A stretch of DNA of 64,000 nucleotides from NCBI RefSeq assembly GCF_007993035.1, contig NZ_VOOS01000003.1, forward strand, positions 337,501-401,500, given 5' to 3'. This DNA comes from Vicingus serpentipes. GTDB taxonomy: Bacteria > Bacteroidota > Bacteroidia > Flavobacteriales_E > Vicingaceae. The notes beneath the pieces were generated by a model. The model ran no database searches and had not been told where the DNA came from. It saw only the letters and a program-made list of their open reading frames with translations. This document shows, piece by piece, positions 1 to 8,815 of this stretch. The position numbers and the translations under genes are program-made. Within the stretch, counting starts at the first letter, position 1, and every line of letters begins with the position of its first letter.

Positions 1-1185
1 AAATTAATTTTCAAGATTTTAAATAGTGGCGATTATTTATCTAAAGCAGATGGAAAAGCTTTAGAAGAAAAAAACTCAACGGGATTAACAAAATCAATTG
101 CTGAAAAAGCCCTTCACTACGATCTAACCGTTCCTTTTGCTCGTTATGTGGTACAAAATCAAAATGAGATTACTTTCCCATTTCGTCGATTTCAAATTCA
201 GCCTGTTTGGCGTGCTGATAGACCTCAAAAAGGTCGCTACCGTGAGTTCTATCAATGCGATGCTGATATTATTGGTTCTGATTCGTTGTTAAATGAAGTT
301 GATTTAATTAAAATTATTGATGATGTTTTTACTGAACTTTTTCAAGGAAAATTAAACTATACGGTATCAATTAATAATAGAAAGGTTTTAGCGGGAATTG
401 CTGAAGCTATAGGAGAGACTGATAAATTAATTGATATTACTGTTGCAATTGATAAGTTAGATAAAATAGGGGTTGATAAAGTTTTGGAAGAATTGCAATT
501 TAAAGGTGTTGATATTAAAGCACTAACTAAACTAAGACCTCTATTTGAATTAAAAGATGATTTAAATGAAAATCTAAAATTTTTAGAAAATCTATTATCA
601 ACTTCAGAAATTGGTAAGAAAGGGATAGAAGAATTAAGAACAGTCTTTAATTATGTAAATCAATTAGGTTTAAAAACTTCAAACCTAAAACTTGATGTTA
701 CATTAGCTCGTGGTTTAGGGTATTATACAGGAACAATTATCGAAGTTAAAGTAGATAACTTCCCGAGTATAACCGGTGGTGGTCGTTATGATGATTTAAC
801 TGGTAAATTTGGATTAAAAGATGTTTCAGGTGTTGGTATTTCATTTGGAGCAGATAGAATCTATGATGTATTATTAGACAATAATTTATATCCAGAATTT
901 AAAGGAGATTCAACGCAAGTGTTGTTTATCAACTTTGGAGATAAAGAACAAGATTACTGCCTGCCATTATTATTTCAATTAAGAGATGCAGGCGTAAATG
1001 CAGAGATTTATCCAGAAGCAGCAAAGATGAAAAAGCAGATGACTTTTGCTAACAACAAGAATATAAAATATGTGGTGATGGTTGGTAGCGATGAAATGGA
1101 AGCTGGAAAATTAACAGTGAAGAATATGGAAAGTGGAGAACAAGAGAGTTTAACAATAGAAGAATTAATAACTTTATTTAAATAA
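1..1185 (+). CDS. hisS: Histidyl-tRNA synthetase, 5' end outside window
   Basis: Charges tRNA-His with histidine in the cytoplasm. The frame is already open at base 1, so only the C-terminal 394 residues are present. Visible: class II motif 2 (FRRFQIQPVWRADRPQKGR, about 180-236), the histidine-binding signature LARGLGYYTG (about 703-732), GGGRYDDL (about 775-798), the motif 3 region GVGISFGADR (about 832-861), and a C-terminal anticodon-binding domain from about 905. A GTG at 148 is in frame but is not the start: the codons before it read HYDLTVPFARYV, a conserved HisRS block. Nothing suggests frameshift or damage. Confidence 0.97.
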   Translation, partial: KLIFKILNSGDYLSKADGKALEEKNSTGLTKSIAEKALHYDLTVPFARYVVQNQNEITFPFRRFQIQPVWRADRPQKGRYREFYQCDADIIGSDSLLNEVDLIKIIDDVFTELFQGKLNYTVSINNRKVLAGIAEAIGETDKLIDITVAIDKLDKIGVDKVLEELQFKGVDIKALTKLRPLFELKDDLNENLKFLENLLSTSEIGKKGIEELRTVFNYVNQLGLKTSNLKLDVTLARGLGYYTGTIIEVKVDNFPSITGGGRYDDLTGKFGLKDVSGVGISFGADRIYDVLLDNNLYPEFKGDSTQVLFINFGDKEQDYCLPLLFQLRDAGVNAEIYPEAAKMKKQMTFANNKNIKYVVMVGSDEMEAGKLTVKNMESGEQESLTIEELITLFK

Positions 1186-1269
1186 TAACCACCATTGTGA
1201 ATTGATTGTCTTTTTTCTAAGGCAATTGATAAATTGATTCGTTCCTACAATGTTTTTAAAAGAATAACT

Positions 1270-2793
1270 ATGGACATTCATTACATCAACAAAAATTGGC
1301 TAACATTAGAAGCTATTGATGAAATTTTAAAAGGAAACAAACACATTGTATTATCGCAAGAAGCTGAAGAAGCAATTGTGAAATGTCGGGCTTATTTAGA
1401 TGAAAAATTAACACGACATGAAAAACCAATTTATGGTATAAATACTGGTTTTGGTTCGTTATGTAATACTGAAATATCTAAAGATGATTTAGAGGCTTTA
1501 CAGCGTAATCTAGTAATGTCTCACGCTTGTGGGTTGGGAAAGGAAGTTCCACAAGAAGTGGTTAAGTTAATGTTGTTATTAAAAATTCAAGGAATTTCTT
1601 ATGGTCATTCAGGAGTTCAGCTAGTAACTGTTCAACGATTAATCGATTTTTATAATAATGATGTTTTTCCTGTAGTTTATGAGCAAGGTTCGTTGGGTGC
1701 TTCTGGCGATTTGGCACCACTAGCACATTTATCTTTACCACTTTTAGGTTTGGGAGAAGTTAATTATCAAGGTAAAAAAATTACCTCAGAAGAATTAAAC
1801 AAAAAATTAGGGTGGAAACCAATTAGTTTACAATCTAAAGAAGGTTTAGCTTTATTAAATGGTACGCAGTTTATGAGTGCTTATGGTATTCATTCTCTAT
1901 TAAGAGCTAAAAAGCTGAGTAAATACCAAGACATAGTTACAGCAATATCTTTAGATGCTTACGATGGTAGAATAGAACCATTTAATGATTTAATCCATAA
2001 AATTCGTCCACATAACGGACAGTTTTTAACAGCAAGAAACATCAAACACGTTTTAAAAGGAAGTAAAATAATAGAGCAAGAAAAAGCTCATGTTCAAGAC
2101 CCTTATTCGTTTAGATGTTCACCTCAAGTACATGGAGCTTGTAAAGATGCCATTGCTCATGTTCAACAAGTTTTTGAAACAGAAATAAATTCTGTAACTG
2201 ACAATCCAACAGTTTTCGTAAATGAAGATGAGGTGATTTCTGCAGGTAATTTTCACGGACAACCTTTGGCTATGGCGTTAGATTATTTAGGAATTGCTTT
2301 AGCTGAAATTGGAAGTATTTCTGAGCGAAGAACATATAAATTAATTGGAGGGACAAGAAATTTACCACCATTTTTGGTGGCTAATCCGGGTTTAAATAGC
2401 GGGTTTATGATTCCTCAATATGCACAAGCATCAGTAGTGAGTCAGAATAAACAATTGGCAACACCTTGTTCTGTTGATACAATCGATTCATCAAACGGAC
2501 AAGAAGACCATGTAAGTATGGGAGCAAATGCAGCTACTAAAGTTTACAGGATGGTTGATAATGTAGAAAAAATTATTGGTGTTGAATTATTAAATGCAGT
2601 TCAGGCATTAGAATTCAGAAAACCATTAAAGTCATCTCCATTTATACAAAAAGTAGTTTCAGCTTATCGAAAAGAAATTTCTTTTGTTACTGATGACATT
2701 TATATGCATCCAGCAATGGAAAAAAGTATTGCTTTTGTAAAAGAGGAATCTTCAAAATTATCTGTGAAAGAATTTTTGGTAAGTGAATCATAA
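1270..2793 (+). CDS. hutH: Histidine ammonia-lyase
   Basis: Deaminates L-histidine to trans-urocanate, the first step of histidine degradation, in the cytoplasm. The 507-residue length fits the family. The MIO cofactor forms from Ala-Ser-Gly at residues 144-146 in GSLGASGDLAPLAH. Tyr55 lies in YGINTGFG, His85 in LVMSHACG, and Glu412 in NGQEDHVSMG; these favour histidine over phenylalanine or tyrosine as substrate. I start at ATG 1270 (MDIHYINKNW); an in-frame TTG at 1234 adds 12 poorly conserved-looking residues. The 3' end overlaps the next gene by 11 bases. No hutU, hutI or hutG is in the window, so the rest of the pathway must be elsewhere or absent. Confidence 0.95.
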   Translation: MDIHYINKNWLTLEAIDEILKGNKHIVLSQEAEEAIVKCRAYLDEKLTRHEKPIYGINTGFGSLCNTEISKDDLEALQRNLVMSHACGLGKEVPQEVVKLMLLLKIQGISYGHSGVQLVTVQRLIDFYNNDVFPVVYEQGSLGASGDLAPLAHLSLPLLGLGEVNYQGKKITSEELNKKLGWKPISLQSKEGLALLNGTQFMSAYGIHSLLRAKKLSKYQDIVTAISLDAYDGRIEPFNDLIHKIRPHNGQFLTARNIKHVLKGSKIIEQEKAHVQDPYSFRCSPQVHGACKDAIAHVQQVFETEINSVTDNPTVFVNEDEVISAGNFHGQPLAMALDYLGIALAEIGSISERRTYKLIGGTRNLPPFLVANPGLNSGFMIPQYAQASVVSQNKQLATPCSVDTIDSSNGQEDHVSMGANAATKVYRMVDNVEKIIGVELLNAVQALEFRKPLKSSPFIQKVVSAYRKEISFVTDDIYMHPAMEKSIAFVKEESSKLSVKEFLVSES

Positions 2794-3436
2794 AATTTAT
2801 AGAATACCTGGAATGGGTGCTGACAAAAGGTTGTATTCTGAAATAGAACCTATTGTTGGTTATGAATTTGTTGATTTAGAATGGCGGTTAAATTATAAAA
2901 ATATTAAAACGCTAAAAGATTATGCTCTTGAACTGAGTAAAGAAATTGACACTTCTCAGGCATTTTCTTTAATGGGTGTTTCAATGGGAGGGATGGTTTG
3001 TTCTGAATTGGCAGATATACTCAACCCTGAAAAAATTGTAATTATATCAAGTGCTAAAACGAGTAAAGAATTGCCAGCACATTTTAAACGATTAAAATTT
3101 CTGGGAATAACTCGTTTGTTAAATCAAGAAAAAATCAGGTATGTTTTAGGTAATTCATCTCGTTTTTTTGGGGCAATGAATAACGAGCAGCGAAAGTTAT
3201 TTTACGAAATGGCAGAAAGTGTTAATCTTGATTTTATAGCATGGAGTATTAAGGCAATTTTAAACTGGAATAAAAAAAAGAGTTCACCTAAAATCATTCA
3301 TATTCATGGAACAAGAGATTTTGTATTGCCATTTTCTTCAGTAAATCCTTCAATTATTATTGAAAAAGGTGACCATATGATGATTTGGAACAAATCAGCT
3401 ATAATAAATAAAAAGCTAAAAGAGATTTTTATTTAA
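2783..3436 (+). CDS. Alpha/beta hydrolase, small cytoplasmic
   Basis: A 217-residue alpha/beta-hydrolase fold protein of unknown substrate. The nucleophile elbow is GVSMGG with Ser67; the likely acid is Asp179 (HGTRDF) and the likely base His198 (KGDHMM), giving a complete Ser-Asp-His triad. There is no signal peptide or membrane segment. The start is GTG at 2783, inside the last codons of hutH; the 11-base overlap suggests translational coupling and co-transcription. That does not prove a role in histidine breakdown. Generic esterase or thioesterase activity is equally possible. Confidence 0.8.
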   Translation: MNHKIYRIPGMGADKRLYSEIEPIVGYEFVDLEWRLNYKNIKTLKDYALELSKEIDTSQAFSLMGVSMGGMVCSELADILNPEKIVIISSAKTSKELPAHFKRLKFLGITRLLNQEKIRYVLGNSSRFFGAMNNEQRKLFYEMAESVNLDFIAWSIKAILNWNKKKSSPKIIHIHGTRDFVLPFSSVNPSIIIEKGDHMMIWNKSAIINKKLKEIFI

Positions 3437-3471
3437 GCAACCAAAAAGGCTTAGTATCCGTTTCTCATATG

Positions 3472-3497
3472 TTAGTTTTTTTAATGTTGAAAACTAA
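3472..3497 (+). terminator. Possible weak terminator or hairpin
   Basis: TTAGTTTT (3472-3479) pairs with AAAACTAA (3490-3497) around a 10-base loop. It lies 35 bases after the hydrolase stop. The stem is AT-rich with no clear T-tract after it, so termination is uncertain. Confidence 0.25.
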
Positions 3498-3554
3498 TAT
3501 TTATAATTAATCATAAATTAATTAACTTCATAGCTTAACCTAATCACTTATCTC

Positions 3555-6470
3555 ATGAAAAAAATAATTCTATCATTTCTTGTATTATTCATTTTCTTAA
3601 TTCCTTCATTATCAAAAGCCCAGTGTGGATTTGATGTTGTTAGAGAGAAACAATTATTAGATCCTACATTTGTATTACAAGAACAGGCAAACGAGTTAAA
3701 AATTAAAAATTTTATACCACCTTCAAATGTTACGGGTAAAGCAGGTTCTGTATTAACAATTCCTGTTGTAGTTCATGTATTACATAAAGGTGAAGCGGTA
3801 GGTTCAGGAACAAATATATCTGATGCTCAAATTCAAAGCGCTATTGATAGATTGAATGAAGTTTATAGAGGATTAGATCCTAATAGTCCTCTAGATTTTG
3901 AGATTGAATTTGCATTGGCTCAAAGAGATCCTGATTGTAACGCAACAAATGGAATTAATAGGGTTTTAGCTACTGGAGTTGCCGGTTATTCTGCAAATGG
4001 AGTTTTTATGCAGTCAGTTGGTGCGGATGAAAATGAGTTAAAAGATTTAAGTAAATGGCCTGAAACAGACTATTGTAATATTTGGATTGTTTCTGAAATT
4101 GATAATAATGGAGGAGGAGCAGGTATTCAAGGGTATGCAAATTTTTTTAATGGAAATGCATATGAAGGATCTGTAATGATGGCATCTGTTTTTGGTTATG
4201 ATCCAGGAAATACTAATGGTTGGGGTTTAAATAGTAACGGTGATGGAGGAACAGTTGTACATGAATTTGGACATTATTTTCATTTGTATCATACTTTTCA
4301 AGGAGATGATGCAGATTCAGGGCCTGGTTATACAGCCCAGTGTCCAGGAGATGCTGTCGTTGGTACTGATAGTGATGGTTGCTCTGATACAGAAATACAC
4401 AAAAGACTTACAAGTACTTGTCCAACTGATAACGATTGTAATGGAGGTTCTGCTTATGGAATTAACACAAGAAATAACTACATGAGTTATTTTAGTTGTA
4501 CAGATAGACTAACAGCAGATCAAAAAACGAGAGTTACTGCAGCAATGACAGGAACTTCAATTGTTGCTTCAAAAGGAGCTTTAGCTCCAGATCCGGCTTA
4601 TTCAGCTCCGGTTGCTGTTTGTGCTACAAATTCGGTAAGCACAGGTTTTTCTGGGATAACTAATGTTGAACTTAATGGAACTAACTTTTCTTCATTTTCT
4701 TCTTCAAGTGACGGGGGCAATATTGATAATAGTGCAAGTTGTTCAGGTTATTTTGAAATTAATGCAGATATAGCTAATACAATAAATGCTACGGTTTTTC
4801 CATCTAATTTTCAGCAACTTGGGGTTTGGATAGATTGGAATGATGATGGTGATTTTAATGATGATGCTGAACAACAACACTTATCGGAAGACATAGCAGC
4901 TGGATCTATCGTACCTATTAATATTACATATCCTTCGACTATTCCATATGATGATTATGTTAGAATTAGATTTATAACGGATACTGATAACAGACATGGT
5001 TCAGGAACTATTAATAGTTCTTGCTATGCATCAATAAACCATGGTCAGTCTGAAGATTATGCTATTTATGTGCAACCAGCTTCTGGCTCAGCTCCAGTTG
5101 CAGATTTTTCTGCAAGTTCAACTTCAGTTTGCTTAAGTAATTCAATCACGTTTACAGATTCAAGCACCGAATCACCAACATCATGGTTATGGAATTTTGG
5201 AGATGGAAATTCAAGTACATTACAAAATCCTTCACATGTTTATGCTTCAGCAGGTACTTATACTGTTACCTTAACAGCAACAAATGCTTCTGGTAGTGAT
5301 GATGAAGTTAAAACAAATCACATAACTGTAAATGCTAATCCAGATTTAAGTTCAACAAGTTCTTCTGATGAAACTTGTACTGGAAATGATGGTACAGCAA
5401 CAGTTACTCCATCACCAGTAGGGTCTTATACTTACTCATGGAATACAGCTCCAGCCCAAACTAATGCTACAGCGACTGGGCTATCTGCTGCTACTTATAA
5501 TGTTACTGTCACAAATACAGTAACAACATGTTTTGCATCTACCGATGTTGTTGTTAATAATGGTTGTTTAGCTGGAGAACCAGGTCCTTATTTTTATAAT
5601 AAATATTGTAATAAAACTTTTCAATCTAATGAATATTCTGTGTGTACAGCTATAAGTGGGGCAACAAATTATGAATTTCAATTAGTAGATCAAAATACTG
5701 GCACTCCAGTTGCTTCCATTAATAGGTTAGGTAAAAACTATTTTACCTTAGCTATGATGTCAGATTGGGATTATAACACAACATATAATGTTAGAGTTCG
5801 AGCTTTTGTAAACTCAAATTGGACTGATTTCGGATCTACTTGTTCCATTACAACACCATCCTTTCCATTGCCTCAAATCTTTGGTAAGTATTGTAGCAAA
5901 ATAGTTACTTCTTCAGACTATATGGTTTGTACAACAGTTCCTAATGGCACCAAATATGAATTTCAATTAGTAGATCCAGTAACTAGTATTCCAATTAGTT
6001 CTTTAGAAAGAATAGGTAAAAACTTTTTTAAATTAGATCAAATGTCAGGTTGGGATTATAATACAACTTATAATATTAGAGTTCGTGCTTTTGTTGGTTC
6101 CTCATGGATGCAATATGGATTGGATTGTTCTATAACAACTTCGCCTGCTACAATCGTTTCTGGTGATGTAGTTGCTAGGTTAGCAAACATTAATGAAGTT
6201 GAAGAAGAAATAGTTCCTACTTCAATTACAATTTATCCTAACCCAAATCAAGGAGAGTATTTATATGTTGAGTTGAGTGATTTAGGTAAAGATGCGGAGT
6301 TGATAGTTGTGGATGTTTATGGTAAGCAAATTCACAAAGAGTTTTTGAATACTGAAGAAAGTAACTATAATACAACCGTTAGATTTGATCAAAAATTAAC
6401 TTCAGGTTTTTATTTGGTAACGATTATTTCAAATGGAAAATCAATTACTAAGAAATTGATTGTAAGATAA
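3555..6470 (+). CDS. Secreted M43-type metalloprotease with PKD and T9SS sorting domain
   Basis: A 971-residue exported zinc endopeptidase resembling cytophagalysin/pappalysin (MEROPS M43). Order: signal peptide (1-22, ...LSKA|QC); protease domain with HEFGHYFHLYH at 236-246 (zinc ligands His236, His240, His246; Glu237 catalytic) and a Met-turn NYMSY; a GEVED-type beta domain (about 400-507, WIDWNDDGDF...GQSEDYAIYV); a PKD domain (about 512-597, WNFGDG); a beta repeat; two about 92-residue Cys-containing tandem repeats (about 677-866); and a type A T9SS domain (about 888-971, IYPNPNQGE...). The usual Gly of HExxHxxGxxH is His243 here. It should be secreted through the Sec and type IX systems and act on external protein. 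It stands alone between hairpins. Confidence 0.93.
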   Translation: MKKIILSFLVLFIFLIPSLSKAQCGFDVVREKQLLDPTFVLQEQANELKIKNFIPPSNVTGKAGSVLTIPVVVHVLHKGEAVGSGTNISDAQIQSAIDRLNEVYRGLDPNSPLDFEIEFALAQRDPDCNATNGINRVLATGVAGYSANGVFMQSVGADENELKDLSKWPETDYCNIWIVSEIDNNGGGAGIQGYANFFNGNAYEGSVMMASVFGYDPGNTNGWGLNSNGDGGTVVHEFGHYFHLYHTFQGDDADSGPGYTAQCPGDAVVGTDSDGCSDTEIHKRLTSTCPTDNDCNGGSAYGINTRNNYMSYFSCTDRLTADQKTRVTAAMTGTSIVASKGALAPDPAYSAPVAVCATNSVSTGFSGITNVELNGTNFSSFSSSSDGGNIDNSASCSGYFEINADIANTINATVFPSNFQQLGVWIDWNDDGDFNDDAEQQHLSEDIAAGSIVPINITYPSTIPYDDYVRIRFITDTDNRHGSGTINSSCYASINHGQSEDYAIYVQPASGSAPVADFSASSTSVCLSNSITFTDSSTESPTSWLWNFGDGNSSTLQNPSHVYASAGTYTVTLTATNASGSDDEVKTNHITVNANPDLSSTSSSDETCTGNDGTATVTPSPVGSYTYSWNTAPAQTNATATGLSAATYNVTVTNTVTTCFASTDVVVNNGCLAGEPGPYFYNKYCNKTFQSNEYSVCTAISGATNYEFQLVDQNTGTPVASINRLGKNYFTLAMMSDWDYNTTYNVRVRAFVNSNWTDFGSTCSITTPSFPLPQIFGKYCSKIVTSSDYMVCTTVPNGTKYEFQLVDPVTSIPISSLERIGKNFFKLDQMSGWDYNTTYNIRVRAFVGSSWMQYGLDCSITTSPATIVSGDVVARLANINEVEEEIVPTSITIYPNPNQGEYLYVELSDLGKDAELIVVDVYGKQIHKEFLNTEESNYNTTVRFDQKLTSGFYLVTIISNGKSITKKLIVR
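5585..6140 (+). repeat. Tandem intragenic repeat in M43 protease
   Basis: Two adjacent copies encode about 92 residues each. Shared blocks include KYC.K, YEFQLVD, GKN(Y/F)F, WDYNTTYN(V/I)RVRAFV and the closing C.ITT. They look like duplicated fibronectin-type or adhesive beta modules, each with three conserved cysteines. Confidence 0.8.
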
Positions 6471-6491
6471 TTTTAATAAAAATTTATGCTT

Positions 6492-6520
6492 AAAAACCCA
6501 TGCTTTTGTATGGGTTTTTT
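6492..6520 (+). terminator. Rho-independent terminator after M43 protease
   Basis: AAAAACCCAT (6492-6501) pairs with ATGGGTTTTT (6510-6519), loop GCTTTTGT, ending in a T-run. It sits 21 bases after the protease stop and just before the next gene. Confidence 0.85.
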
Positions 6521-6531
6521 ACTTTTATAGG

Positions 6532-6951
6532 ATGAAGAAATTTAGTTTAATATTTTTAATAATTGTATCAATAATGGCGTGTAATCATGATGAAGATTCA
6601 TTAGAAATTAAAAAAGTAATGAGTTTGCAAGAAGAAGCATGGAATAACGGAGACATTGAGCAATTTATGGAGGGATATTGGAAATCTGATTCATTAATGT
6701 TTATTGGAAAGAATGGAATAAAGTATGGTTGGCAAACTACGCTAGATAATTATAAGGTTTCTTATCCTGATAAAACAGCAATGGGAAAGTTAAACTTTGA
6801 AATAATAAAACTTGAAGTAAATAGTTCTTCAGCTTATATGTTAGGTAAATGGAAGTTATTAAGAAAAGAAGATACTCCTAACGGATACTTTACTTTATAC
6901 TGGAAAAAAATAGAAGGCAAGTGGGTAATAACAATTGACCATACTAGTTGA
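6532..6951 (+). CDS. Small lipoprotein, DUF4440/SnoaL-like
   Basis: A 139-residue protein with a lipoprotein signal (hydrophobic 4-16, lipobox IMAC with Cys17). After the lipid anchor comes a cystatin-like/NTF2-like fold of the DUF4440 type: EEAWNNGDIEQFMEGYW near the start and GYFTLYWKKIEGKWVITIDHTS at the end fit this family. Such proteins bind small ligands or are ketosteroid-isomerase relatives; no catalytic role can be assigned. A terminator lies just upstream, so it needs its own promoter, which I could not define. It converges with the DUF423 gene, 2 bases apart. Confidence 0.75.
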   Translation: MKKFSLIFLIIVSIMACNHDEDSLEIKKVMSLQEEAWNNGDIEQFMEGYWKSDSLMFIGKNGIKYGWQTTLDNYKVSYPDKTAMGKLNFEIIKLEVNSSSAYMLGKWKLLRKEDTPNGYFTLYWKKIEGKWVITIDHTS

Positions 6952-6953
6952 AA

Positions 6954-7346
6954 TTATTTTTCTAATTTAATAGCTCCAATTAATAGATATAACCAACCGC
7001 CAATTAATAAAGTACCACCAATAGGAGTAATTGGTCCAGCAAATTTCAATAATTCAATGCCTAATATATTTTTTAGAGTTAGAATATAAATTGAACCAGA
7101 AAATAAAATGGTACCCCAGAAGATTAATTTAGAGGCTATTTCAAATTGCTTTGAGTTGTATTTTTCGGTTAACAAAAACATAAATAGTAGCACAATCGCA
7201 TGGCTTATTTGGTAACGAACACCAGTATTAAAACTAACCAATTGCTCAGAAGTTAAAACAGCTTTTAATGCATGAGCACCAAAAGCTCCTAAAACTATTC
7301 CAATACAACCTAAAACAGCTGCTTTTATCAATATGTTTTTAATCAT
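6954..7346 (-). CDS. DUF423 family membrane protein
   Basis: A 130-residue integral membrane protein with four predicted helices. The N-terminal GxxGIVLGAFGAHALK block and the LLFxGSIYILTL and PITPIGGTLLIGGW blocks are typical of the DUF423 (YgdD/YwdK) family, whose function is unknown. Length is normal for the family. ATG start at 7346. It is divergent from the saccharopine dehydrogenase gene across a 98-base gap and convergent with the lipoprotein gene. Confidence 0.88.
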   Translation of the reverse strand: MIKNILIKAAVLGCIGIVLGAFGAHALKAVLTSEQLVSFNTGVRYQISHAIVLLFMFLLTEKYNSKQFEIASKLIFWGTILFSGSIYILTLKNILGIELLKFAGPITPIGGTLLIGGWLYLLIGAIKLEK

Positions 7347-7444
7347 TTTATAAAAAGTTATTTGTTAGTAAATTTCACTAAAAAATATTAGGAAACCTTA
7401 AATAAATAGCGAAATTCGAGCTAATTCTTTCACAAAAAAATAAC

Positions 7445-8791
7445 ATGAAAAAAATATTAGTAATTGGAGCCGGTAGATCAACATCATCATTAATTCAATA
7501 TTTACTTTTTAATGCTGAGCAAGAAGGGTGGTTTTTAACAATAGCAGATCAATCTAAAGAATTAGCTTCTAAGTCGGCTAATAACCATGAACGAGCAAAA
7601 GCTATTGCTTTTGATGTTAATAATGAGGAAGAAAGAATGAGATTGATTGATGAATCTGATTTGGTGATTTCAATGTTACCAGCTCATATGCATATTTCTG
7701 TTGCTAAAGATTGTGTTAAATATAAAAAACACATGGTTACAGCATCTTATGTCTCAAAAGAGATGAAAGAATTAAACAATGATGCTGTAAATGCAGGTGT
7801 TGTTCTTATGAATGAAATTGGTGTTGATCCAGGTATCGACCATTTATCGGCAATGCGAGTTATTGATCATATTCGTGAGAGTGGTGGTAAGTTAGAAGCC
7901 TTTGAAACATTTACGGGCGGACTTATTGCTCCTGAAAGTGATAACAATCCATGGAATTATAAATTTACATGGAATCCAAGAAATGTTGTTTTAGCAGGAC
8001 AAGGAGTTTGTAAATTTATTCAGAACGGAAAATACAAGTATATTCCTTATCATAAATTATTTAGAAGAACTGAAATTATTGATATAGCTGGACATGGAAA
8101 ATTTGAAGGCTATGCAAACAGAGATTCATTACAATATAGAAGTATTTATGGATTAGATGATATCCCAACAATGTATAGAGGAACATTGCGTAAGCCAGGT
8201 TTTTGTAGAGCTTGGGATGTTTTTGTTCAATTAGGAGCTACAGATGATAGTTACATTATGGATGGTTCGGAAAGTATGACACATCGAGATTTTATAAATT
8301 CTTTTTTAGCATATAATGAAACAGACTCTGTAGAGTTAAAATTCAAACATTATTTAAATATTCGTCAAGACGATGTAGATATGTTTGATAAATTTGTTTG
8401 GTTAGGTATTTTTGATAATACTCCTGTTGGATTACCAAATTCTACTCCAGCTCAAATGTTACAATGTATATTAGAGAAAAAACTTTCGTTAGAAGAAGGG
8501 GATAAAGACATGATTGTAATGTGGCACCGATTTTTGTATGAACAAAATGGTGAACACAAGGAATTGCATTCGTCGATGGTGGTAAATGGAGATGACCCAA
8601 TTTACACAGCAATGGCAAAAACCGTTGGACTACCAGTAGCTATAGCAACTAAAATGATACTTAACGGAACTATAACAACTCCTGGAGTTCATATTCCTAT
8701 TTCTAAAGAAATATATGAACCAATATTAGATGAGTTAGAAAATTATGGTGTTCATTTTGAAGAAAAAGAAGTGTCCCCTTCATTTTATTAA
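7445..8791 (+). CDS. Saccharopine dehydrogenase-like oxidoreductase
   Basis: A 448-residue Rossmann oxidoreductase. The nucleotide-binding motif GAGRSTSS is at residues 8-15, and the saccharopine dehydrogenase signature GVDPGIDHLSAM is near residue 128. The C-terminal half matches the LYS9/AASS-type catalytic domain, which splits saccharopine into glutamate and aminoadipate semialdehyde with NAD(P). In Bacteroidota such enzymes probably serve lysine catabolism, but the partner lysine-ketoglutarate reductase is not in this window, so the direction is inferred. ATG start at 7445. The next gene follows after 24 bases on the same strand, so co-transcription is likely. Confidence 0.88.
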   Translation: MKKILVIGAGRSTSSLIQYLLFNAEQEGWFLTIADQSKELASKSANNHERAKAIAFDVNNEEERMRLIDESDLVISMLPAHMHISVAKDCVKYKKHMVTASYVSKEMKELNNDAVNAGVVLMNEIGVDPGIDHLSAMRVIDHIRESGGKLEAFETFTGGLIAPESDNNPWNYKFTWNPRNVVLAGQGVCKFIQNGKYKYIPYHKLFRRTEIIDIAGHGKFEGYANRDSLQYRSIYGLDDIPTMYRGTLRKPGFCRAWDVFVQLGATDDSYIMDGSESMTHRDFINSFLAYNETDSVELKFKHYLNIRQDDVDMFDKFVWLGIFDNTPVGLPNSTPAQMLQCILEKKLSLEEGDKDMIVMWHRFLYEQNGEHKELHSSMVVNGDDPIYTAMAKTVGLPVAIATKMILNGTITTPGVHIPISKEIYEPILDELENYGVHFEEKEVSPSFY

Positions 8792-8815
8792 AGCCTAAAA
8801 ACTAGATATAAATTC

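Noticed and set aside
148-150. GTG as start of hisS
   Set aside because: The upstream in-frame codons encode the conserved HisRS block HYDLTVPFARYV, so the gene simply runs in from outside the window.
1234-1269. TTG start giving hutH 12 extra residues
   Set aside because: ATG 1270 gives the normal HutH length, and the extra residues show no family resemblance.
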